Notes under the pieces: model-generated
Seen by the model: only the letters and a program-made list of their open reading frames with translations
What the model was told of the DNA's origin: nothing
Database searches by the model: none
Assembly (NCBI RefSeq): GCF_029278605.1
Contig: NZ_CP119572.1
Coordinates: forward strand, 1,736,001-1,800,000
Length of the DNA stretch: 64,000 nt
Source of the DNA: Cupriavidus sp. WKF15
GTDB lineage: Bacteria > Pseudomonadota > Gammaproteobacteria > Burkholderiales > Burkholderiaceae
Reading direction: 5' to 3'
Shown here: in pieces, positions 17,450-27,000 of the stretch
Numbering within the stretch: position 1 is the first letter of the stretch
How the letters are laid out: the number at the start of each line of letters is the position of its first letter
Program-made: the position numbers and the translations under genes

Positions 17450-18136
17450 ATGTCGAATCCGAAGCTCGAAGTCCTGACCCCGCAGAACAGCCAGCTCATC
17501 ATCATCGATCACCAGCCGCAAATGGCGTTCGGCGTCCAGTCGATGGACCGCCAGGCAATGAAGAACAACGTGGTGGGGCTGGCCAAGGCCGCGAAGATCT
17601 TCAATATTCCTACCACCATCACGACGGTTGAGAGCGAGTCGTTCTCCGGCTACACCTATCCCGAAGTCCTGGACGTGTTCCCGAATGCCAGGACGCTCGA
17701 GCGTACCTCCATGAACTCGTGGGATGACCAGAAGGTACGCGACGCGCTCAAGGCCAACGGCCGCAACAAGGTCGTCGTGGCGGGACTGTGGACCGAGGTC
17801 TGCAACACGACCTTCGCCCTCTGCGCGATGCTGGAAGGCAACTACGAAATCTACATGGTGGGCGATGCGTCGGGCGGCACCAGCAAGGAAGCGCACGACT
17901 ATGCCATGCAGCGCATGGTGCAGGCCGGCGCGGTCCCCGTTACCTGGCAGCAGGTGCTGCTCGAATGGCAGCGCGACTGGGCGCACCGCGACACGTATGA
18001 CGCGGTGATGAAGCTGGTCAAGGAGCACTCGGGCGCGTACGGCATGGGTGTCGACTATGCCTACACGATGGTCCACAAGGCTCCGCAACGCACTGCGACC
18101 ACGCACGAATCGCTGGCGCCGGTCCCGGCCCGCTGA
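17450..18136 (+). CDS. YcaC-like isochorismatase-family hydrolase 1
   Basis: Cysteine hydrolase of 228 residues in the isochorismatase superfamily, YcaC branch; the natural substrate of that branch is unknown. The catalytic set is recognisable: Asp20 in LIIIDHQPQMAF, a Lys in the WDDQKVRDAL region, and Cys118 in AGLWTEVCNTTFAL, the position reported for YcaC. It lacks a signal peptide, so it is cytosolic. It opens a plus-strand run with a haloperoxidase-like hydrolase 27 nt further on. A close paralogue lies at 32207-32905, and both sit beside a giant kinase/response regulator pair. Confidence 0.9.
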   Translation: MSNPKLEVLTPQNSQLIIIDHQPQMAFGVQSMDRQAMKNNVVGLAKAAKIFNIPTTITTVESESFSGYTYPEVLDVFPNARTLERTSMNSWDDQKVRDALKANGRNKVVVAGLWTEVCNTTFALCAMLEGNYEIYMVGDASGGTSKEAHDYAMQRMVQAGAVPVTWQQVLLEWQRDWAHRDTYDAVMKLVKEHSGAYGMGVDYAYTMVHKAPQRTATTHESLAPVPAR

Positions 18137-18163
18137 TCAACCCTGTCCACGCGAGCCAATCCT

Positions 18164-19162
18164 ATGAGCGCACACAAGAACCTGCAGGAAGACGGGCACT
18201 CGTCGTCCCGGCGCCAGGTGCTCCGGTCCGGGGCGGGCACGGTGGGCGCCGCCGCCGTGGCGGCGGTGACCTCGTTCGCCGCGACCGATGCCAGCGCGGC
18301 CGGCAAGGCGGCGTCCCATCATTCCGCTGGAGGGAAACAGATGAACACCATCACTACCAAGGACGGAACCCAGATCTTCTACAAGGACTGGGGCTCCGGG
18401 CGCCCGGTCGTGTTCTCGCACGGCTGGCCGCTCAATGCCGACGCGTGGGATCCCCAGATGCTGTTCCTTGCGCAGAAGGGCTTCCGCGTGATTGCCCACG
18501 ACCGGCGCGGGCATGGCCGTTCGAGCCAGCCCGCGCAGGGCAACAACATGGACACCTATGCCGACGACCTCGCCGCGCTGCTCGATGCCCTCGATATCAA
18601 GGGCGCCACGCTGGTGGGCCACTCCACCGGCGGCGGCGAAGTCGCGCACTACATCGGGCGCCATGGCACCAGGCGCGTGGCCAAGGCCGTGCTGATCGGC
18701 GCCGTGCCGCCGACCATGGCCAAGAGCGCCGCCTACCCCAACGGCTTGCCGATGGAGGTGTTCGATGGTATCCGCAAGGGTGTGGCCGACAACCGCTCGC
18801 AGTTCTACAAGGACCTGGCGACGCCGTTCTTCGGCTTCAACCGGCCGAACGCCAAGATATCGCAGGCCACCATCGACGCGTTCTGGGCGCAGGGCATGAC
18901 CGGCGGCATTCTTGGCCAGTACGCCTGCATCAAGGAGTTCTCGGAAGTCGACTACACCGAAGACCTGAAGAAGATCACGGTGCCGACGCTGATCCTGCAT
19001 GGCGATGACGACCAGATCGTGCCGATCGACAATTCGGCCCGGCTGTCGGCCAAGCTGGTGAAGAACGCCACGCTCAAGGTCTATCCGGGCGCGTCGCACG
19101 GCATGTGCGTGGTCAACGCCGACCAGGTCAATGCCGACCTGCTCGCTTTCCTCAACACATAA
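18164..19162 (+). CDS. Tat-exported alpha/beta hydrolase (non-haem haloperoxidase-like)
   Basis: Alpha/beta hydrolase of 332 residues whose body, from about residue 60, matches cofactor-free haloperoxidases/arylesterases: [12 protein letters not shown] oxyanion region, nucleophile Ser154 in GHSTGGG, acidic residues in [10 protein letters not shown] (281-283) and His312 in ASHGMCVV. An N-terminal twin-arginine signal (SSRRQVL at 14-20, then a hydrophobic stretch to an ASA site near residue 45) shows export of a folded protein, whereas most family members are cytosolic. An internal Met60, where the cytosolic homologues begin, shows how the signal was added. It lies between the YcaC-like gene and a second Tat substrate, 12 nt before the amidohydrolase. 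Confidence 0.88.
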   Translation: MSAHKNLQEDGHSSSRRQVLRSGAGTVGAAAVAAVTSFAATDASAAGKAASHHSAGGKQMNTITTKDGTQIFYKDWGSGRPVVFSHGWPLNADAWDPQMLFLAQKGFRVIAHDRRGHGRSSQPAQGNNMDTYADDLAALLDALDIKGATLVGHSTGGGEVAHYIGRHGTRRVAKAVLIGAVPPTMAKSAAYPNGLPMEVFDGIRKGVADNRSQFYKDLATPFFGFNRPNAKISQATIDAFWAQGMTGGILGQYACIKEFSEVDYTEDLKKITVPTLILHGDDDQIVPIDNSARLSAKLVKNATLKVYPGASHGMCVVNADQVNADLLAFLNT

Positions 19163-19174
19163 GCCGGAACGCCA

Positions 19175-21127
19175 ATGTCCGTCACCCGCCGGCAATTCAT
19201 CGCTTCGGCTGCCGCCCTCGGCGCGGCAGCCTCTTCGGAGCTTCTCGCCATGTCCCCGACCCCGACGCCCGATCTCATCCTCGTCAACGGCAAGTTCACC
19301 ACGCTTGACAAAGCCAATCCGCAAGCTGACGCCGTGGCCATCCAGAATGGCCGCTTCGTCAGCGTCGGCACGCGCGACGAGATCATGAAACTCGCGGCCG
19401 CGAAGACCATGGTGATCGACCTGAATGGCCGGCGGGTCATTCCCGGGCTGATCGACAGCCACATGCACATCATCCGCGGTGGCCTGAACTACAACATGGA
19501 GCTGCGCTGGGATGGCGTACGCTCGCTGGCCGATGCCATGCGCATGCTGCGCGAACAGGTGGCGCGCACGCCGGCGCCGCAGTGGGTGCGCGTGGTCGGC
19601 GGCTTTACCGAGCACCAGTTCGCCGAGAAGCGCCTGCCGACCGTCGACGAACTGAACGCGGCGGCGCCGGACACGCCGGTGTTCATCCTGCACCTGTATG
19701 ACCGCGCCATCCTGAACGGCGCAGCGCTGCGTGCGGTCGGCTACACCAAGGACACGCCGAACCCGCCGGGCGGCGAAATCGTGCGCGACGCGCGCGGCAA
19801 TCCCACCGGCCTGCTGCTGGCCAAGCCCAATGCCACCATCCTCTACGCCACGCTGGCCAAGGGGCCGAAGCTGCCGGCCGAGTACCAGAAAAACTCCACG
19901 CGCCATTTCATGCGCGAGGTGAACCGCCTGGGCGTGACCGGCGTGATCGACGCGGGCGGCGGCTACCAGAACTACCCCGAGGACTACAACATCATCGACG
20001 AGCTGCACAAGGAAGGGCAGCTCACGGTGCGCGTGGCCTACAACCTGTTCACGCAGAAACCCAAGGAAGAGCTGAACGACTTCAAGACCTGGACCTCGAC
20101 CGTGAAGCCGGGCCAGGGCGACGATCTCTATCGCCACAATGGCGCCGGCGAGATGCTGGTCTATACCGCGGCGGATTTCGAGGATTTCCGCGTCGAACGG
20201 CCCGACATGCCGCCGTCGATGGAAGGCGACCTCGAGCCGGTGATCCGCCTGCTGGCCGAGAAGCGCTGGCCGTGGCGCCTGCACGCCACCTATGACGAGA
20301 CCATTTCGCGCGCGCTGGACGTCTACGAGAAGGTGGCGCGGGACATCCCGTTCCAGGGCCTGAACTGGTTCTTCGACCACGCCGAGACCATCAGCGACCG
20401 CAATATCGACCGCATCGCGGCGCTGGGCGGCGGCATCGCCGTGCAGCACCGCATGGCCTACCAGGGTGAGTACTTCGTCGAGCGCTACGGCGCCAGGGCC
20501 GCCGAAGCCACGCCGCCGGTGAAGAAGATGCTGGCCAAGGGCGTCAAGGTCGGTGCGGGCACCGATGCCACGCGCGTGGCGTCGTACAACCCGTGGGTGT
20601 CGCTGTACTGGCTGACCACCGGCAAGACCGTGGGTGGCATGTCGATGTACCCGCAGGCCAACCTGCTCGACCGCGAAACCGCGCTGCGCCTGTGGACCGA
20701 GGCCAATACCTGGTTCTCGTCCGAAGTCGGCAAGAAGGGCCAGATCCAGGCCGGCCAGCTGGCCGACCTGGCGGTGCTGTCGTCCGACTATTTCGCGGTG
20801 CCGGGCGACGAGATCCAGGACATCACTTCGGTGATGACGGTGCTCGGCGGCAAGGTGGTCTACGGCGACAACGAGTTCGGCAAGCATTCGCCGGAAATTC
20901 CGCCGCCGATGCCGGACTGGTCGCCGGCCCGCCACGGCAGCCGCTACCAGCCGCGTCCGCAGGCGAAGACTGCCGCGGCCACGCTGGCGCTGAACACCGC
21001 CTGCGGCTGCGCCAGTTCCTGTGGCGTGCACGGCCATGCACACGCCAGGGCCTGGACTTCGAGCGTGCCGACGTCCGACGAAAGCACGTTTTGGGGCGCA
21101 TTGGGGTGCTCGTGCTGGGCATTCTGA
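19175..21127 (+). CDS. Tat-exported amidohydrolase (YtcJ-like) with Cys/His-rich C-terminal tail
   Basis: Metal-dependent hydrolase of 650 residues, amidohydrolase-3 type. A twin-arginine signal opens the protein (VTRRQFIASAAALGAAAS). The HxH metal motif is His96-Met-His98 in GLIDSHMH; later ligands fit DHAETISD and GAGTDATR, and the C-terminal beta domain is typical (QLADLAVLSSDYFAVP). Residues 608-650 form an extra tail with Cys610, Cys612, Cys616, His619, His621, His623, Cys645 and Cys647, which is not part of the family. Substrate unknown. It is cotranscribed with the haloperoxidase-like gene upstream, so both act in the periplasm. Confidence 0.88.
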   Translation: MSVTRRQFIASAAALGAAASSELLAMSPTPTPDLILVNGKFTTLDKANPQADAVAIQNGRFVSVGTRDEIMKLAAAKTMVIDLNGRRVIPGLIDSHMHIIRGGLNYNMELRWDGVRSLADAMRMLREQVARTPAPQWVRVVGGFTEHQFAEKRLPTVDELNAAAPDTPVFILHLYDRAILNGAALRAVGYTKDTPNPPGGEIVRDARGNPTGLLLAKPNATILYATLAKGPKLPAEYQKNSTRHFMREVNRLGVTGVIDAGGGYQNYPEDYNIIDELHKEGQLTVRVAYNLFTQKPKEELNDFKTWTSTVKPGQGDDLYRHNGAGEMLVYTAADFEDFRVERPDMPPSMEGDLEPVIRLLAEKRWPWRLHATYDETISRALDVYEKVARDIPFQGLNWFFDHAETISDRNIDRIAALGGGIAVQHRMAYQGEYFVERYGARAAEATPPVKKMLAKGVKVGAGTDATRVASYNPWVSLYWLTTGKTVGGMSMYPQANLLDRETALRLWTEANTWFSSEVGKKGQIQAGQLADLAVLSSDYFAVPGDEIQDITSVMTVLGGKVVYGDNEFGKHSPEIPPPMPDWSPARHGSRYQPRPQAKTAAATLALNTACGCASSCGVHGHAHARAWTSSVPTSDESTFWGALGCSCWAF

Positions 21128-21184
21128 CGCCGGGCCCGTCCCCGCACCCCCGCGTCATTCTCATCGACCGATAACGGAGACACG

Positions 21185-21619
21185 ATGCTTCCACGCTCCT
21201 CCTCGCTAACGGTGGCCGGCGAACCCGCGAGCCGGCTGCCCGGCTGGCTGCACTGGGTCGCGCTCCTGCTGATCTGCGCGGCCTATCTGCAGGGCGGCCT
21301 GGTCAAGCTGTTCGACTTTGCCGGCGCCGTGGCCGAGATGCGGCAGTTCGGGCTGGCGCCCGCCGTGCCCATGGCGGCCGCCACGATCGGCCTGGAGCTG
21401 GCAGCGTCGGCGATGATCCTGTCCGGCGTGTACCGCTGGCTCGGCGCACTGGCGCTGGCGGCGTTCACGCTCGGCGCGACCTTCCTGGCCAATCGCTTCT
21501 GGAGCGCACCGGCCGAGGCGCAGTTCATGATGGCCAATGCGTTCTTCGAGCATCTCGGCCTGGTCGGCGCGTTCGTGCTGGTGGCATGGCATGACCTGCG
21601 CACCCGGGAGGACGCATGA
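21185..21619 (+). CDS. DoxX-family membrane protein
   Basis: Inner-membrane protein of 144 residues with four hydrophobic segments (about 22-42, 55-75, 80-100 and 115-135) and the DoxX-type GGLVKLFDFAGAVAEM motif near residue 37. The function of DoxX proteins is poorly defined; several act with quinone or thiosulfate oxidation or oxidative-stress complexes. Its stop overlaps the MFS start by 4 nt, so the two are coupled. Confidence 0.82.
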   Translation: MLPRSSSLTVAGEPASRLPGWLHWVALLLICAAYLQGGLVKLFDFAGAVAEMRQFGLAPAVPMAAATIGLELAASAMILSGVYRWLGALALAAFTLGATFLANRFWSAPAEAQFMMANAFFEHLGLVGAFVLVAWHDLRTREDA

Positions 21620-23235
21620 CGCAACCGGCGATGGCGAGCGCGAAGCCTGCGGCAGGCGGCACCTTCGCGCCCTTGGCGCAGCCCACGTTTGCGGTACTGT
21701 GGGTCGCCACCATCCTTGGCAACATCGGCAGCTTCATGCGCGACGTGGCGAGCGCCTGGCTGGCGACGGACCTGTCGAGTTCGCCGGCGGCCGTCGCCAC
21801 GATCCAGGCCGCGGCGACATTGCCCGTGTTCCTGCTCGCCATTCCCGCGGGCGTACTGTCCGATATCCTCGACCGGCGCCGTTTCCTGATCGTGATTCAG
21901 ATCGCGCTGGCCGCGGTCAGCGGCACGCTCGCGCTGCTGGCGTGGCGGCAGGGCCTGACCATCGAGATCCTGATCGGCCTGGCGTTCCTGGGGGGCATCG
22001 GTGCGGCGATGATGGGGCCGACGTGGCAGTCGATCGTGCCCGAACTGGTGCCGCCGGGCACGCTGCGGCAGGCGGTGGCGCTGAACGCGCTTGGCGTCAA
22101 TATCGCGCGTGCCATCGGTCCGGCGACCGGCGGCCTGCTGCTGGCCGCGTTCGGTGCCGCGGCGACGTACGGCGTGGACCTGCTCAGCTACTTGTTCGTG
22201 GTCGCCGCCCTGGTCTGGTGGAAGCGGCCGGAACGGCCGCGCGACCCGCTGCGCGAGCATTTCTTCAGCGCCTTTCGCGCCGGCTTGCGCTTTACGCGCG
22301 CGCACAGCCAGCTCCACGTCGTGCTGGTGCGCGCGGCCGTGCACTTTGCGTTCGGTAGCAGCGTGTGGGCGCTGTTGCCGCTGGTGGCGCGTCAGTTGCT
22401 GCATGGCGGCGCCGGCCTATATGGCGTGCTGCTCGGGGCGGTGGGCGCCGGTGCCATTCTCGGTGCGCTGACGATGCCGTACCTGCAAAAGCGGCTTGAT
22501 GCCGATGGCCTCGTGCTGCTGTCGGCCTTCGTCACGGCGATCGTCATGGGCGTGCTGTCGTTTGCGCCGCCGGTCGGCCTGGCGTTGCCACTGTTGCTGC
22601 TGCTCGGGGCCGCCTGGATCATGGCGCTGACCACGCTCGGCGGCGCGGCCCAGGCCATCCTGCCGAACTGGGTGCGCGGCCGTGCGCTGGCGGTCTACCA
22701 GATGGTCTTCAATGGCGCGCTGGCGGGCGGCAGCCTGCTGTGGGGCTTCGTGGCACAGGCCATGGGCACGCCGCAAGCGTTGCTGATCGCGGCTATCGGG
22801 CTGGTCCTTGCCGCGCTCATGCTCCATCGCCTGCGGCTGCCGCGCGGAGACGAAGACCTCGGTCCCGCGGGCCACTGGCCGGAGCCCGAGATGGCTGGCG
22901 AGATCGCGTATGACCGCGGTCCGGTAATGATCCTGATCGAATACTGCATTCCCCCGGCGCATCGCGATGCCTTCCTGCGCGCAGTGCACAAGCTGTCGGA
23001 GGAGCGTCTGCGCGACGGCGCGTTCAGCTGGGGCGTGATGGAGGATCCGGCCGATCCGGAGCTGCTCACGGAATGGTTCCTGGTGGAATCGTGGGCCGAG
23101 CACATGCGCCAGCACCGCCGCGTGCCGAATGCCGATGCCGACCTGCAGCGCGGCGTTACCAGCTTCCACGTGGGCGAGCAGCCACCGCGCGTGCGCCACC
23201 TGCTTGGCGTCGCGATGCCGGCCGCACCACAGTGA
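21616..23235 (+). CDS. MFS exporter fused to a C-terminal ABM-like (dimeric alpha/beta barrel) domain
   Basis: Protein of 539 residues. Residues 20-420 form a twelve-helix transporter of the MFS_3/EntS-like group (TFAVLWVATILGNIGSFMRDVASAWL at the start; LSDILDRRRFLIV as loop 2-3). Residues about 430-535 are soluble and resemble an antibiotic-biosynthesis-monooxygenase fold: VMILIEYCIPPAHRDAFLRAVHKLSEERLRDGAFSWGVMEDP, then TEWFLVESWAEHMRQHRR. The fusion recurs in proteobacteria, but its purpose is unknown; the soluble part may bind the exported compound. Encoded within the run that starts at the YcaC-like gene and followed by XapX. Confidence 0.86.
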   Translation: MTQPAMASAKPAAGGTFAPLAQPTFAVLWVATILGNIGSFMRDVASAWLATDLSSSPAAVATIQAAATLPVFLLAIPAGVLSDILDRRRFLIVIQIALAAVSGTLALLAWRQGLTIEILIGLAFLGGIGAAMMGPTWQSIVPELVPPGTLRQAVALNALGVNIARAIGPATGGLLLAAFGAAATYGVDLLSYLFVVAALVWWKRPERPRDPLREHFFSAFRAGLRFTRAHSQLHVVLVRAAVHFAFGSSVWALLPLVARQLLHGGAGLYGVLLGAVGAGAILGALTMPYLQKRLDADGLVLLSAFVTAIVMGVLSFAPPVGLALPLLLLLGAAWIMALTTLGGAAQAILPNWVRGRALAVYQMVFNGALAGGSLLWGFVAQAMGTPQALLIAAIGLVLAALMLHRLRLPRGDEDLGPAGHWPEPEMAGEIAYDRGPVMILIEYCIPPAHRDAFLRAVHKLSEERLRDGAFSWGVMEDPADPELLTEWFLVESWAEHMRQHRRVPNADADLQRGVTSFHVGEQPPRVRHLLGVAMPAAPQ

Positions 23236-23261
23236 TTCCATTTCATCATCGAGAAACTGCC

Positions 23262-23537
23262 ATGAAGCTCTACCTGATTTCCCTTGGCGCCGGCGTCCTG
23301 GTCGGCATCCTGTATGCGCTGATGCAGGTGCGCTCGCCGGCTCCGCCAGCCGTGGCGCTGATCGGGCTGCTGGGCATGCTGATCGGCGAACAGGTCGTGC
23401 CGCCAATCAAGCGCATGATCGCCGGCGAGCCGGTCACGGTGGCGTGGTTCCACAGCGAGTGCATGCCGAAGATCACGGGCACACCGGGGCCAACGCTGGC
23501 AGGCGAACCCAATGCGAAGGGCGAGCATGCGCGCTAG
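23262..23537 (+). CDS. XapX-domain (DUF1427) membrane protein
   Basis: Small protein of 91 residues with two hydrophobic helices (about 3-22 and 26-48) in the XapX arrangement: LISLGAGVLVGILYALMQVRSPAPPAVALIGLLGMLIGEQ, followed by a short polar tail. XapX proteins occur in xanthosine operons and next to hydrolase genes; function unknown. I start at the ATG at 23262, which opens directly on the domain. It is the last gene of the plus-strand run, 26 nt after the MFS gene. Confidence 0.82.
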   Translation: MKLYLISLGAGVLVGILYALMQVRSPAPPAVALIGLLGMLIGEQVVPPIKRMIAGEPVTVAWFHSECMPKITGTPGPTLAGEPNAKGEHAR

Positions 23538-23709
23538 GCTGCAGTGCGGCGCCTGCGCCGGGTTGCTGCTGGCCAGCACCTGCGCGTTCGGCGCGGGTAC
23601 CCGGGCAATACTTGAGTGTTATATGGAGACCGGGCTGGACGCGGCTATGCTGTTGGCAAGCGGTGCACATGTTGCCGTCACCGCGCCATTGAGCAAGGAT
23701 CGAGTGTGA
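23527..23709 (+). CDS. Possible small exported peptide upstream of receiver RR3
   Basis: An open frame of 60 residues beginning MRARLQCGACAGLLLASTCAFGA, which reads as a short signal peptide, followed by about 37 residues with no recognisable domain. It overlaps the XapX end by 11 nt, and its TGA overlaps the GTG start of the receiver gene (GTGA), so translation could couple into the receiver. No homology is recognised, and it may be fortuitous. Confidence 0.3.
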   Translation: MRARLQCGACAGLLLASTCAFGAGTRAILECYMETGLDAAMLLASGAHVAVTAPLSKDRV

Positions 23710-24095
23710 CCGCCATCCCCGTGATCGCCATCGTCGACGACGACGCTTCCGTCAGGGACGCCATGGGACGACTGGTGCGCTCCTGTGATTTCGCGGCGGA
23801 GCTGTTCGGCGGTGGCGGCGAACTGCTGCAGTCCGGGAAACTGCACCAGATCGCCTGCGTGATCACGGACGTGGTGATGCCGGGCATGAACGGCTTCGCC
23901 CTTTACGAACAGCTGCGCGCAAGCGGCTTCGACAAGCCCGTCATCTTCATGACCGGCTTTGCGGAGGAGGGCTCCGAGCAACGCGCCATGGCGGCCGGCG
24001 CGGCCTGCTTCCTGAAAAAGCCGTTCCAGGATACCGACATCATCCGCTGCATCGAGCAGGCCTTGCAGGCCAGCGCAGGCGATTCATCGAGCTGA
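23706..24095 (+). CDS. Receiver-only response regulator RR3 (FixJ-like receiver)
   Basis: Single receiver domain of 129 residues with no output domain. Acidic pocket in IVDDDASVRDAM, phospho-acceptor Asp near residue 57 in VITDVVMPGMNG, Thr in IFMTGFAEE and Lys in LKKPFQDTD. It starts at a GTG at 23706, 5 nt after an AAGGA ribosome site; no ATG gives a sensible N-terminus. It runs tail-to-tail into giant kinase 2, overlapping its end by 12 nt. Likely roles are shuttling phosphate from one of the giant kinases or acting as a phosphate sink. Confidence 0.9.
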   Translation: MTAIPVIAIVDDDASVRDAMGRLVRSCDFAAELFGGGGELLQSGKLHQIACVITDVVMPGMNGFALYEQLRASGFDKPVIFMTGFAEEGSEQRAMAAGAACFLKKPFQDTDIIRCIEQALQASAGDSSS

Positions 24096-27000
24096 CGGCT
24101 GCCCTGGCGGCATCCTTGCTCCATGCGGCGTGCGTTCCGCTTCAGGCGTGGCGGGCGGCAGAAGCAGCTCGAACACGGCGCCCGCCGGCATATTCGCGCT
24201 GGCACACAACCTGCCCCGGTGAGCCTCGACGATCAGCCGGCAGATCGCCAGCCCCATGCCGAGACCCTGCGATTTTGTCGAGTAGAACGCATCGAAGATC
24301 TTGTCCGCATTGCGCGGATCCAGCCCGGTGCCGCTATCGCAGACGGCGACCATTGCCGCGCCGCTGGCATCGCGCCGCGAGCGGATAACGATTTCTCGGC
24401 GGTGTTCCTCGGTGTCGTTCATCGCCTCGACGCCATTCATGACAAGGTTGAGGAGGACCTGCTGCAACTGCACGCGGTCGCCCACCACCCTGGGCAGGTC
24501 GGCTCCCAGGTCGGTCCGGATCTGGATCTGCTGCCGCGTGACCTCGCCGTGCAACAGGGCGATGGTGTCGTCGATCAGCACGTTGAGGTCAAGCGGTGCC
24601 GGCGCGGCCGTGGTCTTCCTGAACAGCGCCCGCATGCCGCCGATGACCGCCCCGGCCCGATGGCCGGCCTGGACGATGTCGTTGACCGCGTCCCGAACTT
24701 CGCCAAGGTCGGGTGGCTGGCGCGCCAGCCAGCGCAGGGCGGAGTGCGCGTTGGACACGATGGTGGCCAGCGGCTGGCTGACCTCGTGCGCGATCGAAGC
24801 AGTCAGCGCACTCAGTGTCGTGACGCGCGTGACATGGGCCAGTTGCACCTGTGCCTGGCGCAGCGCCGTTTCGGCGCGCTTGCGCTCGGTCAGGTTGAGC
24901 ACGAACGATACGCCACGGTCATCGCCGTCCTCGAAGAGGGCGGAACCGATCAGCACCGGCACGCGGCTGCCGTCCTTGTGGAAGAACTCCTTCTCGAATG
25001 GCGCGAGGGTGCCATTCAGCCGGAATTCCCACGCGCGCCGGGCGTCGTCTTCCCGCCATTCCACCGGGGTCAGGTCCGTCCAGCCAAGGCGGGCACCGAA
25101 GAATTCCTCGCGTTCGTAGCCCAGCATCTGCAGGAACGCATCATTGACCTCGAAAATGCCGCCGTCGAAGCGCCACATGAAGATCCCGATGAGGTTGGCC
25201 TCGACCAGCCTCTGGATCTTCGCGTCGCGGCGTTCGAGACGACGGTACAGGTAGGCATTCTCCAGGGCGGTCGCCGCCTGCGAGGCGAGCAGCTTCAGCA
25301 CTGCGATGCGCGCCGGGGCGAACACGCGCGGCGTGAGATGGTTCTCAAGGTAGAGCACGCCGATCAGCTTGGCACGCACCAGCAGCGGCAGGCAGAGGAT
25401 CGAACGCGCCTGGCGCTGCACGATGTACGGGTCGTTCGAGAACGGGTTCTGCTCGGCGGCGTGGTCGAGGATGATGTTCTCGCGCGTGCGCAGCACATAG
25501 CGCAGGATCGACACAGGCATCGCGCCGGTGGTCACGCCGTCGCTGCACAGCCGCACTGAGATGGATGCCCCGGCGGTCATCGCTTCGGCGACGACGCGCT
25601 GCTCCGATCCGCGCGGCAGGATCAGCAATCCGCGCTCCGCGCCGCCGTGCTGGAGCGCCGTGCGCATGAGCGTATCCAGCAGCTTGTCCAGCACCATTTC
25701 GCCCGACACGGCCTGCGACACAGCCATGACAGTCGCCAGGTCCAGTTGTTCGACCGGCACGCCGATCGTCGCCGTCGGGGCGGGCTCGCGCTCGCCTGCG
25801 CAGAGGTGCGGATGGTGCGCGTCGAGTTGGCGCACCTTGCCGTCGGCACCCCAGCGCAGGTAATGATGGCGCGCATCCTGCAGGTAGACGCGGGCAATCT
25901 TGTCGAAGCCGCGCCCGGCATAGAATCGTGCGGCCAGCTCGTTGGCGAGCGCCTGGCCATGGACGAAATCGCTGTCGCGCGCGGCGCGCAGCGCCTGCTC
26001 ATAGAGGTGCATCGCATCCGTTTCGCGTCCCTCGAGTCGGGCGATCTCCGCGCCGACCAGTGCGGCACGGTCCTCGAAGTTCCCGGGACAATGCTGCGCC
26101 CAGGTCCGCAGTTGGAGATGATGGACGGCCATGATCTCCAACTGCCCCGCGCGTTCCGGCGCCGTGGCGTTTTCGACGCAGGCGGCACGTGCAAGGGCCG
26201 CGTAGAGATGGAATTCCGCCTGCTCGAAGAACGAGGGGCAGGTCCACAGCAGCCCTTCGGCGCGAGCCGCGGCCGCCAGCGCCGTCGCGTAGTCGCCCGC
26301 GAGATAGCGCGCCTGCAGCTTGCGGATCCAGTACCAGCAGGTGGCGAGCGTCGGACCCGGCGGCGCGTCGAGATACTGCTCGTAGGCGGCTTCGTCGAAG
26401 CCGGCATCGCTCAGCGAGCCGAACACCGGCGTCAGGCCGCGCAGCGATCGGGCCAGCTGGAGCTGAGGGGTCACCCGGTCGACCGCCAGGCTGAACCTGG
26501 CCCGACAGGCAAAGTCCTTCAGGGCCTCGGCCTCCCGCTGCACTTCGGCGAGCGCATCGCCGCTGGCCAGCATCTGGGTAATGCGGTTGTTGTGGGCAAA
26601 GCAGGCGTAGGTGAGATCGCCCATCCTGGTCGCCACGTCGAAGGCGCGTTGCACCAGGCCGCGGGCGCTGCGGATCGGCCGGGTCCATTGCATCACGTGG
26701 CCGCCGAAGGCCTGGTAGACGCGCGCCTTGAAGTGGTCCAGCCCGCCGCGCTCGACCAGGTCCAGGCCCAGTTGGCCAAAGCGGAAGGCAGCCTCGTAGT
26801 CGCCTGATTGGGGCCCCAGGATCAGCCCCAGCCAGGCATAGCCGAGGCAGGAGGCGTCGCAATTGCCGTGCTCGAGGCTCAGGTTCGCCATCCTGGCGAT
26901 GATCAGCGCGCCCAGGTTGACGTCGGTGTACCAGGCCGGCAGCATGAGCGCGGCCAGGACGTCCATCGTTGCTTTTGCGGCTGCATCGGTCATCAAGGGC

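Noticed and set aside
18137..21043. 968-residue minus-strand open frame
   Set aside because: Antisense to the haloperoxidase-like and amidohydrolase genes; composition is Arg/His/Gly-rich with no domain, as expected from GC-rich codon shadowing.
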